Shown: one piece after another, positions 21,925-29,499 of the stretch
Numbering within the stretch: position 1 is the first letter of the stretch
Layout of the letters: each line of letters begins with the position of its first letter
Virus record (IMG/VR): IMGVR_UViG_3300008453_000575
Coordinates: 1-36,051 of that record
Direction: 5' to 3' (one strand)
Length of the DNA: 36,051 nt
Source: a virus
Notes under the pieces: generated by a model
The model's database searches: none
What the model was told of the DNA's origin: nothing
What the model saw: the letters and a program-made list of their open reading frames with translations, nothing else
Made by a program: the position numbers and the translations under genes

Positions 21925-23768
21925 TTAATTTAAAGGTTAATGATGACATACAAGATACTACAAAAAATGTAGTATCTCTTAAAACGGAATTAAGGCAAGC
22001 ACAAAACGAGGTTAACGAATTAAGTAAAAAGTTTGGAGCGACTTCCAAGGAAGCAGTTGAAGCGGCTAAGAAAGCGGCTGAACTTAAAGATGCTATAGGC
22101 GATGCAAAAGCCTTAACCGATGCCTTTAATCCAGATGCTAAATTTAAGGCTCTTACTTCCACGCTTGGAGGAGTAGCGGGTGGATTTAGTGCGGTGCAAG
22201 GTGCGATTGGTCTTATGGGTAAGGAAAGTGAGGACGTAGAGAAAATGATTCTTAAAGTTCAAAGCGCAATGGCTATTTCACAAGGCGTGCAAGCTATTGG
22301 TGAGAGTGTAGATTCATTTAAGCAACTTGGAGCGGTTATTCGTTCTACTACTTTATTCCAAAAAGCTTTAAGCGCTGCTACTGCTATACAAACTTTTGTA
22401 ACGAATGGTGCGACTTTATCGGCTAAGGCTTTAAGAGGTGCGTTAGTTGCAACTGGAGTGGGTGCGTTAGTGGTTGGTATTGGCTTACTTATTGCGAACT
22501 TTGACAAGGTTAAAAAAGTCGTACTTAATTTAGTTCCACAATTAGCGATGGTCGGCGATGTGGTAATGAGTATCGTTAATGCCGTTACTGACTTTGTAGG
22601 TGCTACTAGTGAAGCAGAAAGGGCAAACGATAGACTTATGAAAAGTGCTAAAAATTCAATAGCATTAAACAAAAAGTATTTAGCGGAACACGGCTCACAA
22701 CTTGATGAATTTACAAAACAGAAAATAGCCGCTAAAGATAAATACAACGAAGCCATCCAAGAAGAAAATGCGGATAGAGTGGCACTAGCAAAAGAATTGA
22801 ATAGAGAACTTGCAAATATAGACAAGGCAAGGCAAGACGAAAGCGATAAAAAAAGAAAAGAGGAGCAAGATAAAATTGATGCTAAAAATAAAGAAGCTAG
22901 GGATAAAAGAATAGCAAAAGCAGAGGAGGAAGCTAAACGCCTTGACGATATTAAAAAGAAGCAGTTAGAAGCTGATATGGAATCGGCAAAAAAAGCTTTA
23001 GAAATAGTTAACCAATTAAAAGAAAATAACGAAACTCCAGCCCAAAAAGAGCAAAGGGAATACGAAGAAAAGAAAGCCGTATTAGAGGCTAATAATGTAA
23101 GTACGGAAGAATTAGATAGACAACATAAAGCCGTTTTAGCACAAGCGGAAATGGATTATTGGGCAAAAGAATCTGAGGAGTCTAAAAAAAGACAAGAAGA
23201 AAATGATAGGATAGCCGCCGAAGATATTGCTAGAGAACAAAGAGTTGCGGAAGAAAAAAGGAACATAAATAATTTAGCAATTCAATCCGCTCAAGGCGTT
23301 GTTTCTATTATAGCTAGTTTAGGTGAAAAAAATAAAAAGATTCAAAAGGTTGCCTTAATTGCAAATGGTGCTTTGTCTATTGCGGAAATTATAAACAATA
23401 CTAATGTAGGTTCTTCTAAAGAGGTTGCGACAAAAGGTATATTTGGATTAACAACATCAGCAGTACTATACGCAAAAATGGCTTTAAGTATTGGGTCTGT
23501 TATTGCTTCTACTGCAAAAGGTTTACAGGCGTTGGGCGGTGGTGGCTCGGTGGGTAGTGGCTCGCAAGGTGGAAATAATAGTGGAGGAGGTCAAGCGCCA
23601 GCACCGCCACAATTCAACATAGTAGGTCAAAGCGGAACAAACCAATTAGCGCAAACAATAGCAGGAAAACAAAACCAACCTATTGAAGCGTTCGTAGTGA
23701 GTTCAGCTGTAACGACTAGCCAAGCATTAGACAGAAATAGAGTAAAGACTGCGACTTTTGGCGGTTAA
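21906..23768 (+). CDS. Tail tape measure protein
   Basis: A 620-residue protein, short for a tape measure, so the tail should be short for a siphovirus (roughly 90 nm at the usual 0.15 nm per residue; an estimate, not seen). Residues 1-110 are helical with an Ala-rich coiled coil. A hydrophobic segment with Gly, about 175-202 (LVATGVGALVVGIGLLIANF), is the usual membrane-inserting part. A long Lys/Glu-rich coiled coil follows at about 285-455, then a second hydrophobic region and a Gly/Ser/Gln-rich end. The order is typical. It sits before, not after, the head genes. Its start overlaps the 49-codon gene. Confidence 0.85.
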   Translation: MAIEKVVNLKVNDDIQDTTKNVVSLKTELRQAQNEVNELSKKFGATSKEAVEAAKKAAELKDAIGDAKALTDAFNPDAKFKALTSTLGGVAGGFSAVQGAIGLMGKESEDVEKMILKVQSAMAISQGVQAIGESVDSFKQLGAVIRSTTLFQKALSAATAIQTFVTNGATLSAKALRGALVATGVGALVVGIGLLIANFDKVKKVVLNLVPQLAMVGDVVMSIVNAVTDFVGATSEAERANDRLMKSAKNSIALNKKYLAEHGSQLDEFTKQKIAAKDKYNEAIQEENADRVALAKELNRELANIDKARQDESDKKRKEEQDKIDAKNKEARDKRIAKAEEEAKRLDDIKKKQLEADMESAKKALEIVNQLKENNETPAQKEQREYEEKKAVLEANNVSTEELDRQHKAVLAQAEMDYWAKESEESKKRQEENDRIAAEDIAREQRVAEEKRNINNLAIQSAQGVVSIIASLGEKNKKIQKVALIANGALSIAEIINNTNVGSSKEVATKGIFGLTTSAVLYAKMALSIGSVIASTAKGLQALGGGGSVGSGSQGGNNSGGGQAPAPPQFNIVGQSGTNQLAQTIAGKQNQPIEAFVVSSAVTTSQALDRNRVKTATFGG

Positions 23769-23815
23769 TGATACCAATAAATAACAATAACGTTAAACAT
23801 TAAAATAAAGTAATT

Positions 23816-24148
23816 ATGGGAAGTATTAAAGGGATTAAATTCGAGTTAACAAAATTAAGCGACGATGCTATAAAAACTATGGATTCTTTTATGAATGGAG
23901 AATTACAAAAAGGTTATGATGAAAAAGATAATTTGATTAAATTAATATCTGAATATAATAAAAAATTAAATTCCATAAAAACAAAATTTAAAAATATAGA
24001 AAATACAAAGTATTTAGTAGCATATAACGACATTGATACAAAAGCAAAAGAATTAGGAGTTGCATCAAGCGAAATACAAGGATTAAAAGATTTGGATAAA
24101 AAATATTTCTTTGTTAAAAGTAAAGTTTCAGAATTAGAAAATCTATAA
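23816..24148 (+). CDS. Coiled-coil hypothetical protein (110 aa)
   Basis: A Lys/Glu-rich, almost fully helical protein (MNGELQKGYDEKDNLIKLIS; KKLNSIKTKFKNIE), with no cysteines, signal or known domain. It lies between tape measure and protease genes, 47 bases after the former and 3 before the latter, so it is a late gene. It may be a small virion or assembly protein. The gap before it, 23769-23815, holds nothing recognisable. Confidence 0.62.
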   Translation: MGSIKGIKFELTKLSDDAIKTMDSFMNGELQKGYDEKDNLIKLISEYNKKLNSIKTKFKNIENTKYLVAYNDIDTKAKELGVASSEIQGLKDLDKKYFFVKSKVSELENL

Positions 24149-24151
24149 CAA

Positions 24152-25219
24152 ATGGAAACATACGAAGTAATATTTAACAAAGATGAAACCGATGGAGTAT
24201 TCGGTATATCCTTAGTGGAAAGTCCCGCTATGGAGTCTGAATTTATTGCTTTATCTGAACAAAAAGAAATCCAACTAAAAGCTATTGATACTGAAAAGCG
24301 TATCTTATTGGGTGCAGTTTTAATTCCTGAAAAAAAAATATACAGAAATCAGGGGGGCAAAGAGTTTAATATTGTTTTCTCTGCTGAAACAATTAGACTA
24401 TCAATGGAAAACTTTTTTGAGCAAGGTTATCAAAGTCAATCGACTTTAGAACACGACGAAAAGCAAGTAATAAAAGATGTAACCTTTGTTGAGAGTTGGA
24501 TAAAAGAAAGTGAAACAGATAAATCAGTTCACTACGGATTAAATGAACCTGTTGGAACTTGGTTCGCAAGTATGAAAGTGAATAATGATGATATTTGGAA
24601 TGACTTTGTAAAGACTGGCAAAGTAAAAGGATTCAGTATTGACGGATTCTTTGACCTAGAACGTATTAATTTAAAAACCGAGAATATGAATGTAGATTTA
24701 ATTTTAAGCGCAATTAAGGAGGGCTTTGCTTCACTAACTAAAAGCAAAGTAGAACTTGGAAGCGTTAAAACCCAAGATGGTGCGGTAAGCATCGACTTTG
24801 AGGGTGATACATTAGCAGTTGGATTACCGCTAACTATCAAAAACGAAAATGGCGAAGCTATGCCTTTACCTGACGGAGAGTACATTTTAGAAAATGGAAT
24901 GACTTTAACTGTTGCAGGTGGTTTAGTATCTGAATTATCAGAGGCAAAAGCTGAAGAAGTAGAAGAAGAAATGCCGGCAGAGCTTGAAAAAGAAACTCCA
25001 AGCGGTGTGAAATCTGAGAAACACACGCAAGAGATTTTTTACCAACTAGCGCAAGAGTTCGGGAAGCAATTAGAGTCTTTAAAGATGGAATTGAAAGCCG
25101 ATTTTGAAGCTAAAATGGAAGAACAAAAAGAAGTAATTTCTTTGACAAAAAACAAACCAGCTAAAGAAAAATCATTTGAAGAAATGACTGCTTTAGAAAA
25201 ATTTAGACTAACCAAATAA
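24152..25219 (+). CDS. Prohead protease (XkdF-like) fused to scaffold-like tail
   Basis: A 355-residue protein. Residues 1-175 match the XkdF-like prohead serine protease: SLVESPAMESEF near the start, H101 in STLEHDEKQV, VESWIKE and S162 in KGFSIDGFF, a herpes-protease-like pair. Residues about 270-340 are a charged coiled coil (AEEVEEEMPAELEKE, then LAQEFGKQLESLKMELKADF), as in scaffolds, and the end EEMTALEKFRLTK is typical of scaffold C-termini that bind capsid protein. Protease and scaffold are thus one chain, and the protein probably digests itself on maturation. The capsid gene follows after 11 bases. Confidence 0.8.
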   Translation: METYEVIFNKDETDGVFGISLVESPAMESEFIALSEQKEIQLKAIDTEKRILLGAVLIPEKKIYRNQGGKEFNIVFSAETIRLSMENFFEQGYQSQSTLEHDEKQVIKDVTFVESWIKESETDKSVHYGLNEPVGTWFASMKVNNDDIWNDFVKTGKVKGFSIDGFFDLERINLKTENMNVDLILSAIKEGFASLTKSKVELGSVKTQDGAVSIDFEGDTLAVGLPLTIKNENGEAMPLPDGEYILENGMTLTVAGGLVSELSEAKAEEVEEEMPAELEKETPSGVKSEKHTQEIFYQLAQEFGKQLESLKMELKADFEAKMEEQKEVISLTKNKPAKEKSFEEMTALEKFRLTK

Positions 25220-25230
25220 AACAATAAATT

Positions 25231-26253
25231 ATGGCGATTACTTACAACCAAGTAGCTTACAGAGGTGTAGCTGCTGAACCGATTACGGAAGAATTATTAT
25301 TCGAAAATCAAACTATTGCGAAGTCTTTAGTTACATTTGAAACAGATGTAAAAGCGGAAACTATCTTTACAGAAGCTACTGCAAGTGCAACTTTACAAGC
25401 GTACACAAGTGGAGTGCCAACAAGTGCGGGTTCTTTAACTGCTTTTGATGTAGTGGTAACTCCTACTAAAGTACAATTTTACCAAGAGTTTGACCCTAAC
25501 ACATTGCGTTTTTCTCGCTTCAAAAGAGATATGAAGCCAGGAGCTTGGGAAATTATGTCAAACGAATTTGAGCAACTTGTTATTGGTGGACTTTATGCTA
25601 AACAAGTATCTTTAGCTGCTGAGTTTGAGTTTTGGAATGGTGCAAAATCCGCTACTAAAACGGCTGTTGCTGCTTTAACTGCTGGTACTGCTAATACTGC
25701 CGTAGGTGCTGCTGAAAAGACTTTAGTCGCTTCTTTAACTGCTGCGCAAACTGATGGTATAGTTGTTAAAATGATTTATAACGATTCTAACGCCACTGCA
25801 ACTGCTGGAGTGGGGACACGTATTAAAGTAGCTGGTACAACTATTACAGCTTCTAACATTAAAGATGAGTACGATAAAATTTATGCTGCTATTCCTGCAG
25901 AAACATTAGCTGGTACTGAGCAACCAATTTTATATGCTCCACGTTCTCATAAGCAGTTTATTATTGCAGCGAACAACGTAACTACTGACTACACTAAACC
26001 GTTTGATGTTGACGCTTCGGCTGCTAACATTTACTTTAATGGGTTAAGAGTTGAGTTCGTTCCGATTCCTGAGAAAGTTGTTATTTGCGCTTTGAAATCT
26101 CACTTAGTCTGGGCTACTGATTTAGCATCTGACATTAACTTACTTCAATTGGATAAAATTGCTAACAACAGAGAGGACATGTTTATTAAACACAACATGA
26201 CATTAGCCGCTCACGTTGTTAACCAGAAATTTAACGTTTTATACGTAGGATAA
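25231..26253 (+). CDS. Major capsid protein
   Basis: A 340-residue protein right after the protease/scaffold gene and before a terminator, the standard place for the major capsid protein. An N-terminal helix (EELLFENQTIAKSLVTFETD), an extended loop region (FYQEFDPNTLRFSRFKRDM) and a C-terminal part with AAHVVNQKFNVLYVG fit an HK97 fold. A Thr/Ala-rich section at about 145-205 may be a surface insertion. Codon use looks even, with many GCT and ACT, as in highly expressed genes. A hairpin terminator 12 bases after the stop suggests the level of this mRNA is set apart from downstream genes. Confidence 0.8.
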   Translation: MAITYNQVAYRGVAAEPITEELLFENQTIAKSLVTFETDVKAETIFTEATASATLQAYTSGVPTSAGSLTAFDVVVTPTKVQFYQEFDPNTLRFSRFKRDMKPGAWEIMSNEFEQLVIGGLYAKQVSLAAEFEFWNGAKSATKTAVAALTAGTANTAVGAAEKTLVASLTAAQTDGIVVKMIYNDSNATATAGVGTRIKVAGTTITASNIKDEYDKIYAAIPAETLAGTEQPILYAPRSHKQFIIAANNVTTDYTKPFDVDASAANIYFNGLRVEFVPIPEKVVICALKSHLVWATDLASDINLLQLDKIANNREDMFIKHNMTLAAHVVNQKFNVLYVG

Positions 26254-26264
26254 TATTAATCAAG

Positions 26265-26292
26265 ACCGCTCTTTAACTAGGGCGGTTTTTAA
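26265..26292 (+). terminator. Terminator after major capsid gene
   Basis: ACCGC with T-G and C-G extensions (26265-26271) pairs with GGGCGGT (26280-26286), followed by five T. Stem GC content is high for this window. It probably gives partial termination, since late genes continue. Confidence 0.75.
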
Positions 26293-26304
26293 TAAAATAC
26301 AGAT

Positions 26305-26823
26305 ATGGCTTGTGATATATTAAAAGGTAGAACCTTATCTTGTAAGGATTCAAGAACAGGGATTAAATACGTGGATTTTGCTGTTTACGATGGTACGACT
26401 TACACTGTTACAGCTCAAGAAATTGCCACTTTGCCAGTTGCTTTAACTGAGGTTTTCAGATATGAAGTTAAAGGTGCTGGGAATTCGTTAATTGAAACTG
26501 CAACGGTAAATACTGATAACCGAACTACTGAGATAGTTCAAGCATTAGCTTTGAATTTACAAAAGTTGGGTAAAGAAACAGAAGTGGAATTACAATCTTT
26601 ACTTTATGGTCGTGTGGTTGCATTTGTAACTGACTACAACGGAAATGTTAAAGTAGTAGGTATTGATAGCGGAATGGACGCCACAACTTCGGTAATGAGT
26701 ACTGAGGTTAGTGGCTATACAGTAGCATTGGAAGCAAAAGATAAAGTTTTTGCTCCATTCTTATCTAGTTCAGCAAAGACTGCTTTACTAGCTTTAATTT
26801 CAAACGATGTAGTAACGCCTTAA
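26305..26823 (+). CDS. Probable tail tube-like virion protein (172 aa)
   Basis: A beta-rich protein starting MACDILKGRTLSCKDSRTGIKY. Proteins with the same MACD...GR...CKD opening are widespread in Bacteroidetes phages, and their pattern of strands (FRYEVKGAGNSLIETATV; then VVAFVTDYNGNVKVVGIDSG and SGYTVALEAKDK) recalls tail tube folds. It could equally be a minor capsid or decoration protein given its place between capsid and portal. Terminators lie on both sides, so it may have its own expression level. No catalytic motifs seen. Confidence 0.55.
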   Translation: MACDILKGRTLSCKDSRTGIKYVDFAVYDGTTYTVTAQEIATLPVALTEVFRYEVKGAGNSLIETATVNTDNRTTEIVQALALNLQKLGKETEVELQSLLYGRVVAFVTDYNGNVKVVGIDSGMDATTSVMSTEVSGYTVALEAKDKVFAPFLSSSAKTALLALISNDVVTP

Positions 26824-26847
26824 AAAGAAAGGAGAAACAATCTTATC

Positions 26848-26874
26848 AAACCCACTTTAATAGGTGGGTTTTTT
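26848..26874 (+). terminator. Terminator after tail tube-like gene
   Basis: AAACCCAC (26848-26855) pairs perfectly with GTGGGTTT (26864-26871), an 8-bp stem with an 8-base loop, followed by further T. Second terminator in 600 bases within the head genes. Confidence 0.82.
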
Positions 26875-26911
26875 ATTTGATACCAAACCAACAAAAAAGC
26901 GTTTAATAAGT

Positions 26912-27175
26912 ATGAAGATATTTGACCCAACCGATACAACTCACACCTTGCAAATTATACCACGTGAATACGTGAGTACTGCAACTATGATTTTAAGGAA
27001 TGAATTAAGGCAAATCGAAACAACTCACAACCTAACTTGTACAAATGTAAACGGATATTTAACCGCTACATTTACACACACAATGACAGAGGGGCAAAGT
27101 TTCGAGTTTGAAGTTTACGATACTAACGATGTTTTACTTTATAGGGGTAAGGCGTATGCAACTGAAAATATATGA
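26912..27175 (+). CDS. Small beta-rich virion-type protein (87 aa)
   Basis: I chose ATG 26912 (MKIFDPTDTTHTLQI). An in-frame start at 26864 would lie inside the terminator hairpin. The product is a compact beta protein (TATMILRNELRQIET; FEFEVYDTNDVLLYRGKAY). The ending VLLYRGKAYAT is common in short genes near the portal of flavobacterial phages, so it is a phage structural or adaptor protein of unknown function. Its stop overlaps the portal start (ATGATA at 27172), so the two are translationally coupled. Confidence 0.68.
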   Translation: MKIFDPTDTTHTLQIIPREYVSTATMILRNELRQIETTHNLTCTNVNGYLTATFTHTMTEGQSFEFEVYDTNDVLLYRGKAYATENI

Positions 27176-28860
27176 TACTAGAAAAATTACAATTAAGCAA
27201 CTACTTTAGACCTGAGATTAAAGAAGTAGCTTCTAAAGATTACGTTTTAAATGGCGATAAAAATAGTTTTTATACTGAAATTATAGACCGCTATAATGGT
27301 AGTCCAACCAATAGGGCAATTATAGACGCTTATTCCCAGTTCATCTATGGTAAAGGATTAACTTCTAAACAACAAGCCTTAAAACCTATCCAATTTGCAA
27401 CGGTGGTATCAATCATTAGTAAAAAGGATTTAAAGAACATTTGCCACGACTTCGAGTTATTTGGAGAAGCGTCTGCTGAGATTATCTTTGATAAAGGTAA
27501 GTTAAAGCAAATTAAACACGTACCTAAGAATACTATCGCACCTAATAAAATGGATGAGAATGGCGATATAAATCTTTATTGGTATTCTCGTAATTTTGCC
27601 GACACTAGAAAATATGAGCCTTTACCTATTGATGCTTTAGACTTGTCTAAAATGCCTAAGAGCGGAAGTGCAATCTATATCTTTAAAGATTACCAAGTAG
27701 GTAAAAATTATTATTCAGACCCTAGTTATATATCTTCTTTGCCTTACTCTAAACTAGAAGAAGAAATAGGTAACTATTGCGTTAACCATATTCAAAACGG
27801 ATTATCTTTTGGTCATATCATTAATATAAATGACGGTGCGGATAGAACCGACGAGCAAAAAATAGAAACACTAGCAAGTTACCGTGAAAAGTTAAGTGGC
27901 TCTAATAACGCTGGTAAGTTCCTTTTGGCTTATAACGACAATAAAGATAGTGCTATTACGGTGGAATCTTTACAAGTTAGTGAAGCGCATAAACAATACG
28001 AGTTCCTAAGTTCGGAAGCTACTCAAAAAATTATGTTATCGCATAGGGTAGTAAGTCCTATTCTTTTCGGGATTAAAGATAATACAGGATTTGGAAATAA
28101 TGCCGATGAAATGCAAGTAGCATTTGACGAATTAATGATTAATGTTATTCAACCAAAAAAAGAAACAATACTTGACGGCTTAATGGAAATCTTTAATGCT
28201 TGCGGTATTAATATTGATTTGGATTTTATCCCGTTAAGAACTAAAGCGGTTGAAGCGCAACCTACACAATTAAGCGCACAAAGTAACCACGAACACGCAG
28301 ATGATATTTTAGCTGATGAATTAGTAGGTTTAGGCGAATCAATCGATTTAGACGAATGGGAATTGATAGACTCAAGAGAATCGGATAACGACGACCCGAT
28401 AACTGAAACGTCATTTAAATTAGCTTATGCGCCTTCTAACTTCCCTGAAAGAGATAGTGAACAAGATACAACCTTGTTTAAAATACGTTATTCTTATGCT
28501 GGTAATCCAAACCCAGAAAGAGAGTTTTGCCGTAAAATGATGCAAGCTAATTTAATGTATCGTAAAGAGGACATTATCGCAGCAGGTAACAAATCGGTTA
28601 ATAAAGGATTTGGTGCTGAGGGCGCAGACAAGTACTCAATTTGGTTGTATAAAGGTGGTGCTAGATGCCATCATTTCTGGATGCGTAATATCTACATTAA
28701 GAAAAATAACGACAAAATTACTGCTAAAAAGGCACGTGAACTACTTAACGAACTTGACCCGTCACTAAGAAAAGAGGCGAACTTTGAACAAAACGATGCT
28801 TTAGTAGCTAAAATGCCGAACGATATGCCTAATAATGGATATTTAAAACCTCAAAACTAA
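27172..28860 (+). CDS. Portal protein with extra C-terminal domain
   Basis: A 562-residue protein. Residues 1 to about 365 are a portal: opening IDRYNGSPTNRAIIDAYSQF, the wing/stem part FGEASAEIIFDKGKLKQIKH, then IMLSHRVVSPILFGIKDNTG and FDELMINVIQPKK typical of portal crowns. After an acidic linker, residues about 415-562 form a second domain (REFCRKMMQANLMYRKEDI, then YKGGARCHHFWMRNIYI and PNDMPNNGYLKP). This extension is conserved among Bacteroidetes phage portals and takes the place of a separate minor head protein; its role is unknown. The Cys-His-His group may bind metal. The portal forms the DNA channel for TerL. Confidence 0.78.
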   Translation: MILEKLQLSNYFRPEIKEVASKDYVLNGDKNSFYTEIIDRYNGSPTNRAIIDAYSQFIYGKGLTSKQQALKPIQFATVVSIISKKDLKNICHDFELFGEASAEIIFDKGKLKQIKHVPKNTIAPNKMDENGDINLYWYSRNFADTRKYEPLPIDALDLSKMPKSGSAIYIFKDYQVGKNYYSDPSYISSLPYSKLEEEIGNYCVNHIQNGLSFGHIININDGADRTDEQKIETLASYREKLSGSNNAGKFLLAYNDNKDSAITVESLQVSEAHKQYEFLSSEATQKIMLSHRVVSPILFGIKDNTGFGNNADEMQVAFDELMINVIQPKKETILDGLMEIFNACGINIDLDFIPLRTKAVEAQPTQLSAQSNHEHADDILADELVGLGESIDLDEWELIDSRESDNDDPITETSFKLAYAPSNFPERDSEQDTTLFKIRYSYAGNPNPEREFCRKMMQANLMYRKEDIIAAGNKSVNKGFGAEGADKYSIWLYKGGARCHHFWMRNIYIKKNNDKITAKKARELLNELDPSLRKEANFEQNDALVAKMPNDMPNNGYLKPQN

Positions 28861-29417
28861 TGGAAACGATACTATTAACCGATAATCAAATAACAGAAAG
28901 TACTCTATTGGGTGGCAATATCGACGTAGATAGATACAAATTTTGTATTATAGACGCTCAAATATCTAAATTAGAAGAAAGTTTAGGGGAAACACTATAC
29001 GAAAAGATAAAAATAGACTTTGAAAATGGCGATTTAACAGGCGATTATCTTATATTACATACAAAGTATATCACGCCTTTTTTAATCCATCAAAGCGCAA
29101 TGGAATACCTTAAAATCGGGGCGTACCACGTTAGTAATGGAGGGATTTATAAGCACACTCCAAACAATGGAACTGCTATTGATAAGAATGAAGTTGATTT
29201 TTTAGTCGAAAATCAAAGAGTAAAGGCTGAAATGTATATGCAAAGGATGGAAAAATGGTTATCTTTAAACAGAATACCTGAGTATTATTCTTATGTATCA
29301 GGTACGGTAGTTCCATCACGTAAACAAAGTATGGGGAGCTGGTTCTTTGAGGGCATAAATCATAGTAATAAACGAAATAAAAGCGATAATGACAACGACG
29401 AAGACTTCGGATACTAA
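28860..29417 (+). CDS. Head-tail connector-like protein (185 aa)
   Basis: A helical protein overlapping the portal gene by one base. The pattern is that of head-tail connectors of the gp6/DUF6712 style: an early LLTDNQITESTLLGGNIDV, then a helical bundle (ISKLEESLGETLYEKIKIDF and TPFLIHQSAMEYLKIGAYHV), a variable loop and a C-terminal helix with VKAEMYMQRMEKWLSLN. The acidic end (SDNDNDEDFGY) overlaps the next small frame. It should form the ring under the portal that stops DNA leaking and accepts the tail. Confidence 0.65.
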   Translation: METILLTDNQITESTLLGGNIDVDRYKFCIIDAQISKLEESLGETLYEKIKIDFENGDLTGDYLILHTKYITPFLIHQSAMEYLKIGAYHVSNGGIYKHTPNNGTAIDKNEVDFLVENQRVKAEMYMQRMEKWLSLNRIPEYYSYVSGTVVPSRKQSMGSWFFEGINHSNKRNKSDNDNDEDFGY

Positions 29418-29499
29418 AGAAAAACAAGAGCGTGAGGCTAAAAAAACTATTGCGAAATTAGAAATCTATTTAAAAAAGAATGGCACAGCAAATAATTAA
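29389..29499 (+). CDS. Very small protein (36 aa) with DUF3310-like helix
   Basis: A 36-codon frame from ATG 29389 to TAA 29497-29499, overlapping the connector gene by 29 bases and the fibre gene by 20 bases. The helix AKKTIAKLEIYLKKN closely resembles IKKTIAVLELYLKEY at the end of the DUF3310-like protein (5589-5804), and both end in NN. It may be a partial copy, or a small coupling gene. Its reality is uncertain because two-thirds of it or more lies alone in the 62-base gap. Confidence 0.42.
   Translation: MTTTKTSDTKEKQEREAKKTIAKLEIYLKKNGTANN

Noticed and set aside
22259-22825. Long minus-strand open frame (188 codons) under the tape measure gene
   Set aside because: It lies wholly within the coding region of a convincing tape measure protein. 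Its Ser/Ala-rich, low-complexity product is what an antisense shadow gives.
24532-25026. Minus-strand open frame (164 codons) under the protease gene
   Set aside because: Antisense shadow of the protease/scaffold gene, rich in Ser and Pro, with no family likeness or promoter.
26864-26911. Upstream in-frame start for the small beta-rich gene before the portal
   Set aside because: It lies inside the right arm of a strong terminator hairpin. ATG 26912 is better placed.
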